Source: Granulicella pectinivorans | Lineage (GTDB): Bacteria > Acidobacteriota > Terriglobia > Terriglobales > Acidobacteriaceae | DNA length: 64,000 nt | Direction: 5' to 3' | NCBI RefSeq assembly: GCF_900114625.1 | Contig: NZ_FOZL01000001.1 | Coordinates: forward strand, 3,100,001-3,164,000 | Shown here: in pieces, positions 50,853-60,339 of the stretch | How positions within the stretch are numbered: the stretch's first letter is position 1 | How the letters are laid out: every line of letters begins with the position of its first letter | Made by a program: the position numbers and the translations under genes | The notes under the pieces: model-generated | What the model saw: the letters and a program-made list of their open reading frames with translations, nothing else | What the model was told of the DNA's origin: nothing | The model's database searches: none

Positions 50853-52415
50853 TTAGCGGGCCTCCGTCGTTGCAGCTACGGGTGTGTAGGTCTCGGTTTC
50901 AACTTTTTTGATGGGGCTGGGTGCAGCGGCGGGCTTGTCGGCGAGTGCGGTGCCGGCCTGGTCGATGGCTTTGATCCAAAAGGGAGAGGCTACGCCCATA
51001 GCGAGGAAGAGGGCCACGGTCGGCCAGAGAGCGATGTGCTCGCGGAGGTCGAGATCCCAGGTCTTGGTGCTGGCCGACTTGGTGCCGAGGTTACCGTAGA
51101 ATACGCGCTGGATCATCCAGAGCATGTAGGAGGCCGAGAGGATGACGCCGGTGGTGGCGAGGACGGCGAAGCCGACGTGGTGCGCGATGGCGGACTGCAT
51201 GGTGCCGGAGAGGATGAGGAACTCGCCGACGAAGTTGTTGAGCATGGGCAGGCCGACGACGGACAGTCCGGTGATGACGAACATCGTCACGATCCAGGGG
51301 AGCTTCTGAGCGAGGCCGCCGAGCTCACGGATGTCGTAGGTGCCGTAGCGCTCGTAAAGCAGGCCCATGAGCATGAAGAGGGCGGCTCCGGAGATGGACT
51401 CGGAGAGGATGTGGAAGATACCGCCGTCGAGGCCGGAGACCGTGAAGGTGAATATGCCGAGGGTGATGAACGACAGCGCCGAGAGGGTTGCGAAGGCGGC
51501 GAGGCGCTTGAGGTCGTTCTGGGTGATGGCCAGGAGGCCGCCGTACACGATGCCGATGGCGCCGAGCGCGATCATCCAGGGGGCGATGCAGTGGGCCTGG
51601 TCAGGGAAGATGCCGAAGCTAAAGCGCAGGATGGAGTAAAGGCCCAGCTTACCGGTGAGGACCATAACGGCTGCGGTGGGGGCTTCGGAGATCGCGTCAG
51701 CCAGCCAGCCGTGCAGCGGGAAGACGGGTACCTTGACGGCGAAGGCGAGCAGGAAGGCGAGCGATGCCAGCCAGAGGGCGTGGGGGTTGTTCGAGAGCGT
51801 GTGAGTGGCGACGATCGACTGGATGGTGGGCAGGTCGAAGGTACCGGTCTGCGCGTAGACCCAGAGGACGCCGACGAGCAGGATGGCCGAAGGGATAAAG
51901 GCGTAGAGGAAGTACTTGAGAGCGGCCCAGCGGCGGTTGGAGGTGCGCCCGAAGGTGGCGATGAGGATGGTCATCGGGACGAGCGACAGCTCCCAGTACG
52001 CGTAGTACTGGAAGAGATCGAGCGACGTGAAGACGCCGACCATGGCGACCTGCTGCAGCAGGAAGAGAACATAGAAGGTCTTCTTGCGGGCACTGATGGT
52101 GTTCCAGCTAATGAGCACACCGAGGGGTGCGAGGAAACCGGTAAGCACGACGAGCCACATGGAGAGGCCGTCGACGCCGAGGTGGTAGTGGATGTTAGGG
52201 CTGGCGATCCACTGGAGGTTCTGGTCGAACTGGTAGCCGGAGATGCCGTACACGAAGTGTGCCGGGAGGTGAAGGGTCGCCACGAAGGTGATCAACGTAA
52301 CGGCGAGGGCGCCCCACTGCATCAGCTTGCCGCGGTCAGGCAGAAGCGCGAGGAGGATCGCGCCCGCGAGCGGGATGAAGGTGATGATGGTGAGGATATG
52401 GGAATCGAGGTTCAT
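50853..52415 (-). CDS. nuoM: NADH-quinone oxidoreductase subunit M
   Basis: 520-residue antiporter-like complex I subunit. The essential Glu in YYAYWELSLVPMTILIATFG, VKVPVFPLHGWLADAISEAP with the Lys, the broken helix NDLKRLAAFATLSALSFITL, and GLSVVGLPMLNNFVGEFLIL are all present. About fourteen membrane helices. It lies between nuoL and nuoN with minimal spacing. A polar C-terminal tail (~35 residues: PSPIKKVETETYTP) is longer than usual. Confidence 0.97.
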   Translation of the reverse strand: MNLDSHILTIITFIPLAGAILLALLPDRGKLMQWGALAVTLITFVATLHLPAHFVYGISGYQFDQNLQWIASPNIHYHLGVDGLSMWLVVLTGFLAPLGVLISWNTISARKKTFYVLFLLQQVAMVGVFTSLDLFQYYAYWELSLVPMTILIATFGRTSNRRWAALKYFLYAFIPSAILLVGVLWVYAQTGTFDLPTIQSIVATHTLSNNPHALWLASLAFLLAFAVKVPVFPLHGWLADAISEAPTAAVMVLTGKLGLYSILRFSFGIFPDQAHCIAPWMIALGAIGIVYGGLLAITQNDLKRLAAFATLSALSFITLGIFTFTVSGLDGGIFHILSESISGAALFMLMGLLYERYGTYDIRELGGLAQKLPWIVTMFVITGLSVVGLPMLNNFVGEFLILSGTMQSAIAHHVGFAVLATTGVILSASYMLWMIQRVFYGNLGTKSASTKTWDLDLREHIALWPTVALFLAMGVASPFWIKAIDQAGTALADKPAAAPSPIKKVETETYTPVAATTEAR

Positions 52416-52468
52416 TTAGTCCAATCCTTTGTGCTGCGTGACGCGAAGACCAATATCGACAGGAAAGC

Positions 52469-54439
52469 TTAGAAGATCCAGAAACGGCCGAAGACCATGA
52501 CCGCGATGACGGCGGCGGCACCAAGAGCGAGCCAGCCAGCATAGGAACGAATGTTGCCGGACTGCATGCGGCGGGTGAGGGAACCGAGACCCTCGGTGGC
52601 CAGGCCGGCGGCCTGGCCGGAGCCGTTGACAACGCCGCGATCGACGATGAGGTCGAGGACAAGGCGGGTGATGGCGAGCAGAGGCGTGACGATGGCGAGG
52701 TTGTAGATCTCGTCGATGTAGAACTTGTTCTTGACGAGCTCGTAGGCCCAGGTGCCGCCGACGGCGCGGCCGATGGTGCCGGGGCGCATCCAGTAGAAGA
52801 AGAGAGCGATGACGAAGCCGAGTGCTGCGGTGGCGACGGAGACGGCGGCGAGACCGATCTCGAGGCCGTGGCTCGCAACTTCGGTGGCTACGGGAGCAGC
52901 GCTGGAGAAGACGGGCTCGAGGAAGCGCTCCAGCTCGTTATGGCCGCCGAGGGCCGCGGGGACGCCGACAAAGCCGCCAATCACCGAAAGGATGGCCAGG
53001 ACGACGAGAGGAAAGAGCATGATCCAGGGCGACTCATGGACGCCGTGGGTATGGTGGGCGTCGTGACTGTGTCCGTGGGAGGCATGCTCTTCGACGGACT
53101 GCTTGCCGAAGAAGGTCTTGAACCAGAGGCGGAACATGTAGAAGCTGGTCATGCCGGCGGTGAGGAGGCCGATGGCCCAGAGGACGTGGCCCAGGGCGGG
53201 GTTCGATTGGAGTGCGAAGGCCCGGTAGAGGATCTCGTCTTTGGAAAAGAAGCCGGCGAAGGGCGGGATGCCGGCGATGGCGATGACGCCAACGGTCATG
53301 ACGCCGAAGGTCCAGGGGATCTTCTTCCAGAGGCCGCCCATCTTGCGCATGTCCTGCTCCCCGGAGAGGGCGTGGATGACGGAGCCTGCGGAAAGGAAGA
53401 GGAGCGCCTTGAAGAAGGCGTGGGTCATGAGGTGGAAGACACCTGCGCCGTAGGCTCCGACGCCGCAGGCGAGGAACATGTAGCCGAGCTGGGAGACGGT
53501 GGAGTAGGCGAGAACGCGCTTGATGTCGTGCTGCACCATACCGATGATGGCGGCGAAGAGGGCCGTGGCGGCTCCAATGCAGGCGACGACGGTCAGCGCG
53601 AGCGGGCTGCGGTCAAAGAGCGTGTGGCAGCGGGCGATCATGTAAATGCCTGCCGTGACCATGGTGGCCGCGTGGATGAGGGCCGAGACGGGCGTGGGAC
53701 CTTCCATGGCGTCAGGCAGCCAGACGTAGAGGGGAATCTGGGCGGATTTACCGGCGGCTCCCAGAACTAGGCAGAGGGCGATGGCGGTGAGGAAGCCACC
53801 CTGGAGGGCGGGCTGCGCGGCAATGGCGGCGAAGACGCCGTTGAAGCTCAGGGTGCCGAAGTGGGCGATCAGCAGGAACATGGCGAGCAGGAAGCCGAAG
53901 TCGCCGATGCGGTTCACGATAAAGGCCTTCTTGCCGGCGTTGGCGGCGGAATCCTTCTTGAAGTAGAAGCCGATGAGAAGGTAGGAGGCGAGGCCGACGC
54001 CCTCCCAGCCGACGAAGAGGAGCAGGAAGGACTCAGCCAGGACCAGGACCGACATGAAGAACATGAAGAGGTTGAGGTAGGCGAAGAAGCGCCAGTATCC
54101 CTCTTCGTGAGCCATGTAGCCGGCGGAGTAGAGATGGATGAGGAAGCCGACGCCGGTGACGACACCGAGCATGATCAGCGTCAGATGGTCGACGGCGAGG
54201 GTGAAGTCGACGTGGAAGGCGCCGGCCTGGATCCAGGTACCGTAGGTCTTCGAGATGGCCTCCTGCCCGGTGGAGAGGGCACCCTGCCAGAGCATGGCAA
54301 CAATGATCGCGGGGATCGCGGTGAAGAGGAGCGCGATTGCGGTGACGGCGGCGCGGGGCAGGCGGCGGCCCAGGGTTCCGTTGAGCAGGAAGCCCGTGAA
54401 GGGAAGGATCGGGATGAGCCAGAGGTACTGAGAGGGCAT
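52469..54439 (-). CDS. nuoL: NADH-quinone oxidoreductase subunit L
   Basis: 656-residue distal antiporter subunit of complex I with about sixteen helices and the lateral amphipathic helix. Motifs: FLLLFVGWEGVGLASYLLIG, AQIPLYVWLPDAMEGPTPVS, ALIHAATMVTAGIYMIARCH, IKRVLAYSTVSQLGYMFLAC and HAFFKALLFLSAGSVIHALS. A His-rich loop (HASHGHSHDAHHTHGVHESP) near residue 450 is notable and may bind metal. Its length is usual. It follows nuoK by 14 bases. Confidence 0.97.
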   Translation of the reverse strand: MPSQYLWLIPILPFTGFLLNGTLGRRLPRAAVTAIALLFTAIPAIIVAMLWQGALSTGQEAISKTYGTWIQAGAFHVDFTLAVDHLTLIMLGVVTGVGFLIHLYSAGYMAHEEGYWRFFAYLNLFMFFMSVLVLAESFLLLFVGWEGVGLASYLLIGFYFKKDSAANAGKKAFIVNRIGDFGFLLAMFLLIAHFGTLSFNGVFAAIAAQPALQGGFLTAIALCLVLGAAGKSAQIPLYVWLPDAMEGPTPVSALIHAATMVTAGIYMIARCHTLFDRSPLALTVVACIGAATALFAAIIGMVQHDIKRVLAYSTVSQLGYMFLACGVGAYGAGVFHLMTHAFFKALLFLSAGSVIHALSGEQDMRKMGGLWKKIPWTFGVMTVGVIAIAGIPPFAGFFSKDEILYRAFALQSNPALGHVLWAIGLLTAGMTSFYMFRLWFKTFFGKQSVEEHASHGHSHDAHHTHGVHESPWIMLFPLVVLAILSVIGGFVGVPAALGGHNELERFLEPVFSSAAPVATEVASHGLEIGLAAVSVATAALGFVIALFFYWMRPGTIGRAVGGTWAYELVKNKFYIDEIYNLAIVTPLLAITRLVLDLIVDRGVVNGSGQAAGLATEGLGSLTRRMQSGNIRSYAGWLALGAAAVIAVMVFGRFWIF

Positions 54440-54453
54440 CGTTTTGGTGTCCG

Positions 54454-54762
54454 CTAATTCTTCATGAGGTTGATCTGGTCAACGTTGAGGGTCTGGCGCG
54501 TGCGGAAGATGGCGATAATGATCGCGAGTCCGACGGCGGCTTCGGCGGCGGCTACGACCATGACGAAGAAGACGAAGATCTGTCCCTGGACTTGGTGCCA
54601 CATGTGGGCGAAGGCGACGAAGGTGAGGTTGACGGCGTTGAGCATCAGCTCGATCGACATGAAGATGGTGACGATGTTGCGCTTGATGAGGAACGAGCAC
54701 GCCCCGATGGAGAAGAGGATGGCGGCGAGGACGAGATAGTAAGCGATGGGTACGGGAGCCAT
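54454..54762 (-). CDS. nuoK: NADH-quinone oxidoreductase subunit K
   Basis: 102-residue complex I membrane subunit with three helices: YYLVLAAILFSIGACSFLIK, IVTIFMSIELMLNAVNLTFV (with the conserved Glu of the ion path) and QIFVFFVMVVAAAEAAVGLA, then IIIAIFRTRQTLNVDQINLM. Normal length. Its ribosome binding site AAGAGGA lies inside the end of the preceding 31-residue ORF, whose stop directly precedes the nuoK ATG, so translation of the two is probably linked. Confidence 0.97.
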   Translation of the reverse strand: MAPVPIAYYLVLAAILFSIGACSFLIKRNIVTIFMSIELMLNAVNLTFVAFAHMWHQVQGQIFVFFVMVVAAAEAAVGLAIIIAIFRTRQTLNVDQINLMKN

Positions 54763-54858
54763 TTACTGATTCCTCTTGCGCCTGGAGTAGGCGACGATTC
54801 CGAGTCCGACGAGGATGCCGGCGATGAGTCCGAGAACGGAGTCCATGGTCGGGTGCAT
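54763..54858 (-). CDS. Predicted 31-residue single-helix membrane peptide between nuoJ and nuoK
   Basis: Open frame MHPTMDSVLGLIAGILVGLG continuing IVAYSRRKRNQ: one hydrophobic helix and a positively charged end, which predicts a small inner-membrane protein with N-out/C-in orientation. It fills the nuoJ-nuoK gap exactly: the ATG is 2 bases after the nuoJ stop, and its stop touches the nuoK start. Its own ribosome binding site GGAAGGAA lies in the end of nuoJ, 8-9 bases before the ATG. A later Met5 is an alternative start. No family is known to me. Confidence 0.6.
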   Translation of the reverse strand: MHPTMDSVLGLIAGILVGLGIVAYSRRKRNQ

Positions 54859-54860
54859 AA

Positions 54861-55367
54861 TTACTGTTCCTTCCGCGCGAGGACGACCGCGCCCAGAATG
54901 GCTACCAGGATGAGCACGCTGGTGACTTCGAAGGGAAGAAGGAGCCGGGTGAAGAGAACGGTGGAGATCTCCTGGATGTTCGAGACGGCTCCGGTGAGGT
55001 ACTCGCCCACGTAGGAGGTACCGAGTGCCTTGCGCTCCGAGAGGAAGACGAAGGAGAGCAGGCAGAAGATGGCGGCGGCACCGGGGAATCCGGCAATGTA
55101 GGCGATCTTCGATCCGTCGGTTTTTTCTTCTTCACCCGCGTTCAACAGCATGATGACGAAGACGAACAGCACCATAATGGCACCGGAATAGACGATGACC
55201 TGCGCGGCGGCGAGGAACTCCGCGCCGAGCGACCAGTAGAGGACGGCAAGCGACATCATGACCACGACCAGCGAGAGCGCCGAATTGATGGGGTGGCGCT
55301 GCAGCAGCAGGTTGAGGGCAGCCGCGATGGCGAGCAGGCCGAAGATGAGGAAGAGTGCGAGTTGCAT
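54861..55367 (-). CDS. nuoJ: NADH-quinone oxidoreductase subunit J
   Basis: 168-residue complex I membrane subunit, five helices: LALFLIFGLLAIAAALNLLL, SALSLVVVMMSLAVLYWSLG, FLAAAQVIVYSGAIMVLFVF (with the conserved Tyr-Ser-Gly and pi-bulge region) and VIMLLNAGEEEKTDGSKIAY, then AAIFCLLSFVFLSERKALGT, and a final helix (FEVTSVLILVAILGAVVLAR). It follows nuoH by 68 bases; nuoI, which usually lies there, is absent. Confidence 0.95.
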   Translation of the reverse strand: MQLALFLIFGLLAIAAALNLLLQRHPINSALSLVVVMMSLAVLYWSLGAEFLAAAQVIVYSGAIMVLFVFVIMLLNAGEEEKTDGSKIAYIAGFPGAAAIFCLLSFVFLSERKALGTSYVGEYLTGAVSNIQEISTVLFTRLLLPFEVTSVLILVAILGAVVLARKEQ

Positions 55368-55435
55368 GGGTGCCGCGTGGTCCTTCCCTTGGTTCGAATA
55401 CGTTTAATTCGTGTGCGTACTGCGATTGTAAAGCG

Positions 55436-56497
55436 TTAGCGCGCCTTGAGAGCCATGACGAGCGAGGTGACGATGATGTTGGCCATCGCGACCGGCATCA
55501 GGAACTTCCAGCCGAAGCTCATGAGCTGGTCGTAACGGAAGCGGGGAAGCGTGGAGCGGACCCAGATGAAGAGGAAGAGGAACGAGAAGATCTTGAAGAC
55601 GAACCAGAAGACCGAGAGCGCAGCCTGGACGTAGATGCCGCCGAAAGCCGGGAAAAGATGACCGAAAGGGCTGGAGGCTCCGCCAAAGAAGAGCAGCGTA
55701 GCGACGCAGCTGATGGTGATCATGTTGGCGTATTCGGCCATGAAGAACATGGCGAACTTCATCGACGAGTACTCAGTGTGGTAACCGGCGACCAACTCGG
55801 ATTCGGCCTCGGGAAGATCGAAGGGAGAGCGATTGGCTTCGGCATAGGCGCTGATGAGGTAGATGAAGAAGGCGACGATCTGGAAGCCGCCGAAGACGTT
55901 CCAGGATAGAGCGCCGTGAGCGGCCTGGGAGTCGACGATGTCGCGAAGGTTGAGCGAACCGGACCGGAGGACGACGCCGACGAGCGAGAGGCCCAGGGCG
56001 AGTTCGTAGGAGATCATCTGCGAGGTGGCGCGGAGCGAGCCGAGCAGGGCGAACTTATTGTTCGAACTCCAGCCGGAGAGCGCAATGCCGTAGACGCCAA
56101 TGCTCGTGATGCCGAGGATGACGAGAAGAGCGATGTTGACGTTCGCGACCTGGAAGATATCGACGCCCTTGACGAGGGTCAGGGCACCGAAGGGAACGAC
56201 AGAGATCGAGACCATGGCGCAGACGAGCGCGATCATGGGGGCGATGATGAAGAGGGGCCGCGCAACGGCGAGGGGCATCATGTCTTCCTTGAGGAAGAGC
56301 TTGATGCCGTCGGCGAGGGGCTGCAGGAGGCCGAAGGGGCCGGTACGGGAGGGGCCCCAGCGGTTCTGCATGCGGCCGATGATCTTGCGCTCAAGCAGCA
56401 CCGTATAGGCAACCGCAGTCAACGTGATGACGAAGACCACGAGGAGCTTGACTACGGTGATGATGAGGAACGTGAGAAAAGGTACTTGTGGAGTCAA
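55436..56497 (-). CDS. nuoH: NADH-quinone oxidoreductase subunit H
   Basis: 353-residue complex I subunit that forms the quinone tunnel with NuoB and NuoD. Motifs: AVAYTVLLERKIIGRMQNRW, GPSRTGPFGLLQPLADGIKL, LGSLRATSQMISYELALGLS and NRSPFDLPEAESELVAGYHT with the acidic quinone-linked residues, then EYSSMKFAMFFMAEYANMIT. Eight to nine helices. Spacing to nuoG is 11 bases. Normal length. Confidence 0.97.
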   Translation of the reverse strand: MTPQVPFLTFLIITVVKLLVVFVITLTAVAYTVLLERKIIGRMQNRWGPSRTGPFGLLQPLADGIKLFLKEDMMPLAVARPLFIIAPMIALVCAMVSISVVPFGALTLVKGVDIFQVANVNIALLVILGITSIGVYGIALSGWSSNNKFALLGSLRATSQMISYELALGLSLVGVVLRSGSLNLRDIVDSQAAHGALSWNVFGGFQIVAFFIYLISAYAEANRSPFDLPEAESELVAGYHTEYSSMKFAMFFMAEYANMITISCVATLLFFGGASSPFGHLFPAFGGIYVQAALSVFWFVFKIFSFLFLFIWVRSTLPRFRYDQLMSFGWKFLMPVAMANIIVTSLVMALKAR

Positions 56498-56508
56498 CGG
56501 TATCTCTC

Positions 56509-58872
56509 TTAATCGGCTGCGGTCTGGTTGTCGATCTGAACGAGTTTCTGGGCGGCAAGGCGTGCGTCGTTGACCTGGAGGTCGTCGAGCATGGGCGAGT
56601 AGCGGCCGAGGGTTCCGGAGGTGAAGAGCTTGTCCTTCGCAGGAAGGACGAGGTCGCGGCGGGTGCCGATCTGGACGAGCGGAGCGGGCGCGTTGGGGGC
56701 GATGTTCTGGTCGTTTCCGCTCAAGAACTGGAGGCGAAGGAGCTTGTCGTAACCGGGGACGGTGCGCTGGATCTCGTCGAGGATGGCGGCGGGATCGAAC
56801 GGGCTGAGGCGCGGCTCGAGGTTGTTGGCGGTGAGCCAGATGGCGTGGCGATCGGCCTCGCCGGACTGTGCGCCGCGGGTCTGGCCCATGTCTGCGCGGG
56901 TGCCTTTGCCGAAGGGCACGAGATCCTTGACGGCGGCACCCATCTTGTCGGCGATGCGGACGATCATCTCGAAGTCGGTGCGGACACCTGCGCGGTCGGC
57001 AGCCTTCTTGACGGCTTGCAGGTCGCCGTAGCTGTTGGTGACGGAACCGGACTTCTCGTAGAGGTTGGCGGCGGGCAGGACGACGTCCGCGATGGCCGCG
57101 GTCTCGGTGAGGAACATCTCCTGGACGACGAGGAAGGTGTTCTTGAGCGTGGCGGGGTCGATGTCGTAGCGCAGGACCGGGTTGGCTCCGACGACGTAGA
57201 GGGCGGAGAGATCGCCCTTGGCGGCGGCGTCGAAGATCTCTAGGAGGTCGAGGCCTGCGGTAGGTGCGGGAACGTAGCCGGGGAGCATGTCGGGAAGGAC
57301 GCCCATGTCGGCTGCGCCGCGCGAGTTGACGTAGTCGGAGAGCAGGGCGAACTTCGCGCCGGGGATGGTGAGGCCGAAGTCGATGAGGCGCTTGAGATCC
57401 GCGCCGCGCAGCTCGGAGCCGATGAGGATGAGGAGGGATTCCTCGGCCTTGACGGCGTCGCGAAACTTCGACAGGGAAGCGGCGTCCGCTGCGGCGTTGG
57501 CGGCGGAGGCGTCGTCGCCGGCGAGGTAGGCGGCGAAGGCTCCGTAGCCGAGGTCCGACACCTGCACGAAGGTCTTGGCCTGGCGGGTGAGCTTGATCTG
57601 CTGATGGTTCGCGATGTGCAGGCGGGCTGCGTTCTGGCGGACATCGGAGCGGAGGTTCCAGGCGGTGAGCGGGTTCTCGTTGGTGGGATCGCCGCCGACG
57701 ATGAGGACGGCCTTGGCGTTTGCAGTGTCGTGCTGCGAGGCTACGCGACCGGTGGTGCCGCTGAGGGCCTGGGCAAACGACACGTAATCGGCAGTGCGGT
57801 GATGGTCGATGTTGCTAGTCTGAAGGACGGTGCGCGCGAACTTCTGGAGGAGGTAGTTCTCCTCGTTGGTGAGGCGGTTGGAGCCGATGACGCCGATGCT
57901 CTTGCCGCCGCGGGTGTCGCGGAGTTCACGGAGCTTCTTGCCGGCGAAGTCGAGTGCGGCTTCCCAGGAGACGGGGGTGAGGGTGCCGTTCTGGCGGATC
58001 ATGGGAGTGGTGATGCGCTGCTCGGAGTTGGCGAAGTCGAAGGCGTAGCGGCCCTTGTTGCAGAGGAAGTCGCCGTTGATGCCGGACTTGTCGCGGTTGT
58101 CGCCACGGACGATCTCGCTTCCATCTGTCGTGGAGCGGACGCCTAGTGTGGTCTTGCATCCGTCGCCGCAGTGCGTGCAGACAGTGGGGACGTGGTTCAT
58201 CTCCCAGGGCCGGGTCTTGTAGCGGTAGGTGCCGGAGGTGAGGGCGCCGACGGGGCAGGCGTCGATGCACATGCCGCACTGCTCGCAGTCGACGTGGGCG
58301 AGGTCGTCGGGGGACTGGAGGGCGGGGATGTTGGGGGCGATGACGGACGAGGAGCCGCGGTTCTGGATACCGAGGGCGAAGACGTCCATGCCTTCGCCGC
58401 ACATGCGGACGCAGCGGTAGCAGAGGATGCAGCGCGGGCGGTCGAAGTAGACTACGGGCGACCACTTCTGCTCTTCGCGGTGGTTCTTGGGCTCGGCGTA
58501 GAAGGATTCTGCGGCGCCGTACTTGAAGGTCATGTCCTGCAGCTCGCACTCGCCGCCGGCGTCGCAGACGGGGCAGTCGAGGGGGTGGTTGCCGAGCAGG
58601 AGTTGCAGGGTGGCCTTGCGGGCCTGGGCGATCTCGGGGGTCTCGGTCTGGACGACCATGCCCTCGGCGACCGGCGTGGTGCATGCGGTCTGGAGCTTGG
58701 GCATCTTCTCGATGCGCACGACGCACATGCGGCATGCGGCCTGGAGCGAGAGGCCGGGGTAGTAGCAGAAGGCTGGGATCTCGATGCCGGCGGACTTGCA
58801 GGCCTCGATGAGGAGGGTGCCCGCGGGGGCGGTAAGCTTGGTTCCGTCGACGGTGAAGGTTACGTCTGGCAT
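56509..58872 (-). CDS. nuoG: NADH-quinone oxidoreductase subunit G
   Basis: 787-residue peripheral complex I subunit with N-terminal Fe-S centres and a C-terminal molybdopterin-oxidoreductase-like domain. [2Fe-2S]: CYYPGLSLQAACRMCVVRIE. His/Cys cluster: HPLDCPVCDAGGECELQD. [4Fe-4S]: CILCYRCVRMCGEG and CEQCGMCIDACPVGAL. A further CTHCGDGC...C motif fits the N7-type cluster found in only some bacteria. The rest (KSIGVIGSNRLTNEENYLLQ, LIVGGDPTNENPLTAWNLRS) is the catalytically dead molybdopterin-like domain. It follows nuoF by 132 bases. Confidence 0.97.
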   Translation of the reverse strand: MPDVTFTVDGTKLTAPAGTLLIEACKSAGIEIPAFCYYPGLSLQAACRMCVVRIEKMPKLQTACTTPVAEGMVVQTETPEIAQARKATLQLLLGNHPLDCPVCDAGGECELQDMTFKYGAAESFYAEPKNHREEQKWSPVVYFDRPRCILCYRCVRMCGEGMDVFALGIQNRGSSSVIAPNIPALQSPDDLAHVDCEQCGMCIDACPVGALTSGTYRYKTRPWEMNHVPTVCTHCGDGCKTTLGVRSTTDGSEIVRGDNRDKSGINGDFLCNKGRYAFDFANSEQRITTPMIRQNGTLTPVSWEAALDFAGKKLRELRDTRGGKSIGVIGSNRLTNEENYLLQKFARTVLQTSNIDHHRTADYVSFAQALSGTTGRVASQHDTANAKAVLIVGGDPTNENPLTAWNLRSDVRQNAARLHIANHQQIKLTRQAKTFVQVSDLGYGAFAAYLAGDDASAANAAADAASLSKFRDAVKAEESLLILIGSELRGADLKRLIDFGLTIPGAKFALLSDYVNSRGAADMGVLPDMLPGYVPAPTAGLDLLEIFDAAAKGDLSALYVVGANPVLRYDIDPATLKNTFLVVQEMFLTETAAIADVVLPAANLYEKSGSVTNSYGDLQAVKKAADRAGVRTDFEMIVRIADKMGAAVKDLVPFGKGTRADMGQTRGAQSGEADRHAIWLTANNLEPRLSPFDPAAILDEIQRTVPGYDKLLRLQFLSGNDQNIAPNAPAPLVQIGTRRDLVLPAKDKLFTSGTLGRYSPMLDDLQVNDARLAAQKLVQIDNQTAAD

Positions 58873-59004
58873 CTGAGTTCCTCTGCTACTTTGACTTCTC
58901 GATCAGTAGCCTTTGATCGGCGCTGCGATGGTGCGTGGTGACGATGATGACTCGTACCAGGGCGATGGCGAGGACGACCGCGACAAGCGCCCAGACGAGT
59001 CGGA

Positions 59005-60339
59005 TCAGTGTGCTGCCCCGGCCAACTCGCCCACGGGCTTGATGGCGATGAGCGGGTGTTCGACACGCTTGCCCTCGACGTACTCCTCGAACTCCTTGCG
59101 GAACTTCTTGACGAAGCCTAATGTCGGCATCGCGGCGGCGTCGCCGAGTGGGCAGAAGGTGCGGCCGAGCATGTTTTCGGCGAGGTACTGGACGTTGTCG
59201 ATGTCCTTCTTGTTGCCTCCCCCGGCGTGAACGCGGGTGAGGGTCTTCTTGATCCAGTCCGTGCCCTCGCGGCAGGGGATGCACCAACCGCAGGATTCAT
59301 GCTGGTAGAAGGCGATGGTGCGGAGGGCGAACTCGACGATGGAGACGGTTTCATCGAGGACGACGATGCCGCCGGAGCCGAGCATGGTGCCCGCTTTGCC
59401 CATCTGGTCGAAGTCGAGGCCTACGTCGATCTCATCGGGCAGAAGGACCGGGCAGGACGAGCCGCCGGGGACGACGGCCTTGAGCTGCTTGCCGCCCTTG
59501 ATGCCGCCAGCGACTTCATAGATGGCTTTCTTGAGGTTGTAGCCCATGGGGAGCTCGTAGATGCCGGGCTTTTCGACGTGTCCGGAGATGCCGAAGAGGC
59601 GCGTGCCGCCGTTGCGCTCGGAGCCGAGCTTGGCGTAGGCCTCGCCGCCCATGAGCAGGATGTGCGGGGCGCTGGCGATGGTCTCGGCGTTGTTGATGAC
59701 GGTGGGTCCGCCGTAGAGGCCGACGACGGCGGGGAAGGGGGGCTTGATGCGGGGAACGCCGCGCTTGCCTTCGAGCGACTCCATGAGGGCGGACTCTTCG
59801 CCGACTTCATAGGCGCCTGCGCCGGTCTGGGTGACGATGTCGAAGTCGATGCCGGAGCCGAAGATGTTCTTGCCGAGATAGCCCTTGGCGTAGGCGTCGG
59901 CGACGGCCTTTTCCATGATCTTGAGGAGGTAACGATACTCGCCGCGCAGGTAGATGAAGCCCATCTTCGCGCCGATGGCGAGGCCGGCGATCATGGTGCC
60001 TTCGATGACCGCGTGCGGGTCGTGCAGGAAGATGACGTGATCCTTGCAGGTGCCGGGTTCGGACTCGTCGCCGTTGACCAGGACGTACTTGTCCTTGTCG
60101 TTCTTGGGGACGAAGGACCACTTGAGGCCGGTGGGGAAGCCTGCGCCACCGCGGCCGCGAAGGCCGGATGCCTTCATGGTGTTGATGATCCAGTTCGACA
60201 TCTCCGGGCCTTGCGAGATGGCGAGCTGCACGGCCTTGTAGCCATCGAGCTCGATGTACTTGTCGATGTCGGCTGCGCCCTGGCCGAAGCGCTTCTTCAG
60301 GACGATGGTTTCTTCGGGGTGAGAGACGAGTGTGGGCAT
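59005..60339 (-). CDS. nuoF: NADH-quinone oxidoreductase subunit F
   Basis: 444-residue subunit that binds NADH and FMN and holds the N3 [4Fe-4S] cluster. Seen: SGLRGRGGAGFPTGLKWSFV (FMN/NADH site), NGDESEPGTCKDHVIFLHDP, GAGAYEVGEESALMESLEGK, GGPTVINNAETIASAPHILL, and the cluster ligands ESCGWCIPCREG plus a later Cys in LGRTFCPLGDAAAM. Its ATG at 60339 overlaps the nuoE stop by one base (TAATG), so an upstream open frame to 60576 is not used. Confidence 0.97.
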   Translation of the reverse strand: MPTLVSHPEETIVLKKRFGQGAADIDKYIELDGYKAVQLAISQGPEMSNWIINTMKASGLRGRGGAGFPTGLKWSFVPKNDKDKYVLVNGDESEPGTCKDHVIFLHDPHAVIEGTMIAGLAIGAKMGFIYLRGEYRYLLKIMEKAVADAYAKGYLGKNIFGSGIDFDIVTQTGAGAYEVGEESALMESLEGKRGVPRIKPPFPAVVGLYGGPTVINNAETIASAPHILLMGGEAYAKLGSERNGGTRLFGISGHVEKPGIYELPMGYNLKKAIYEVAGGIKGGKQLKAVVPGGSSCPVLLPDEIDVGLDFDQMGKAGTMLGSGGIVVLDETVSIVEFALRTIAFYQHESCGWCIPCREGTDWIKKTLTRVHAGGGNKKDIDNVQYLAENMLGRTFCPLGDAAAMPTLGFVKKFRKEFEEYVEGKRVEHPLIAIKPVGELAGAAH

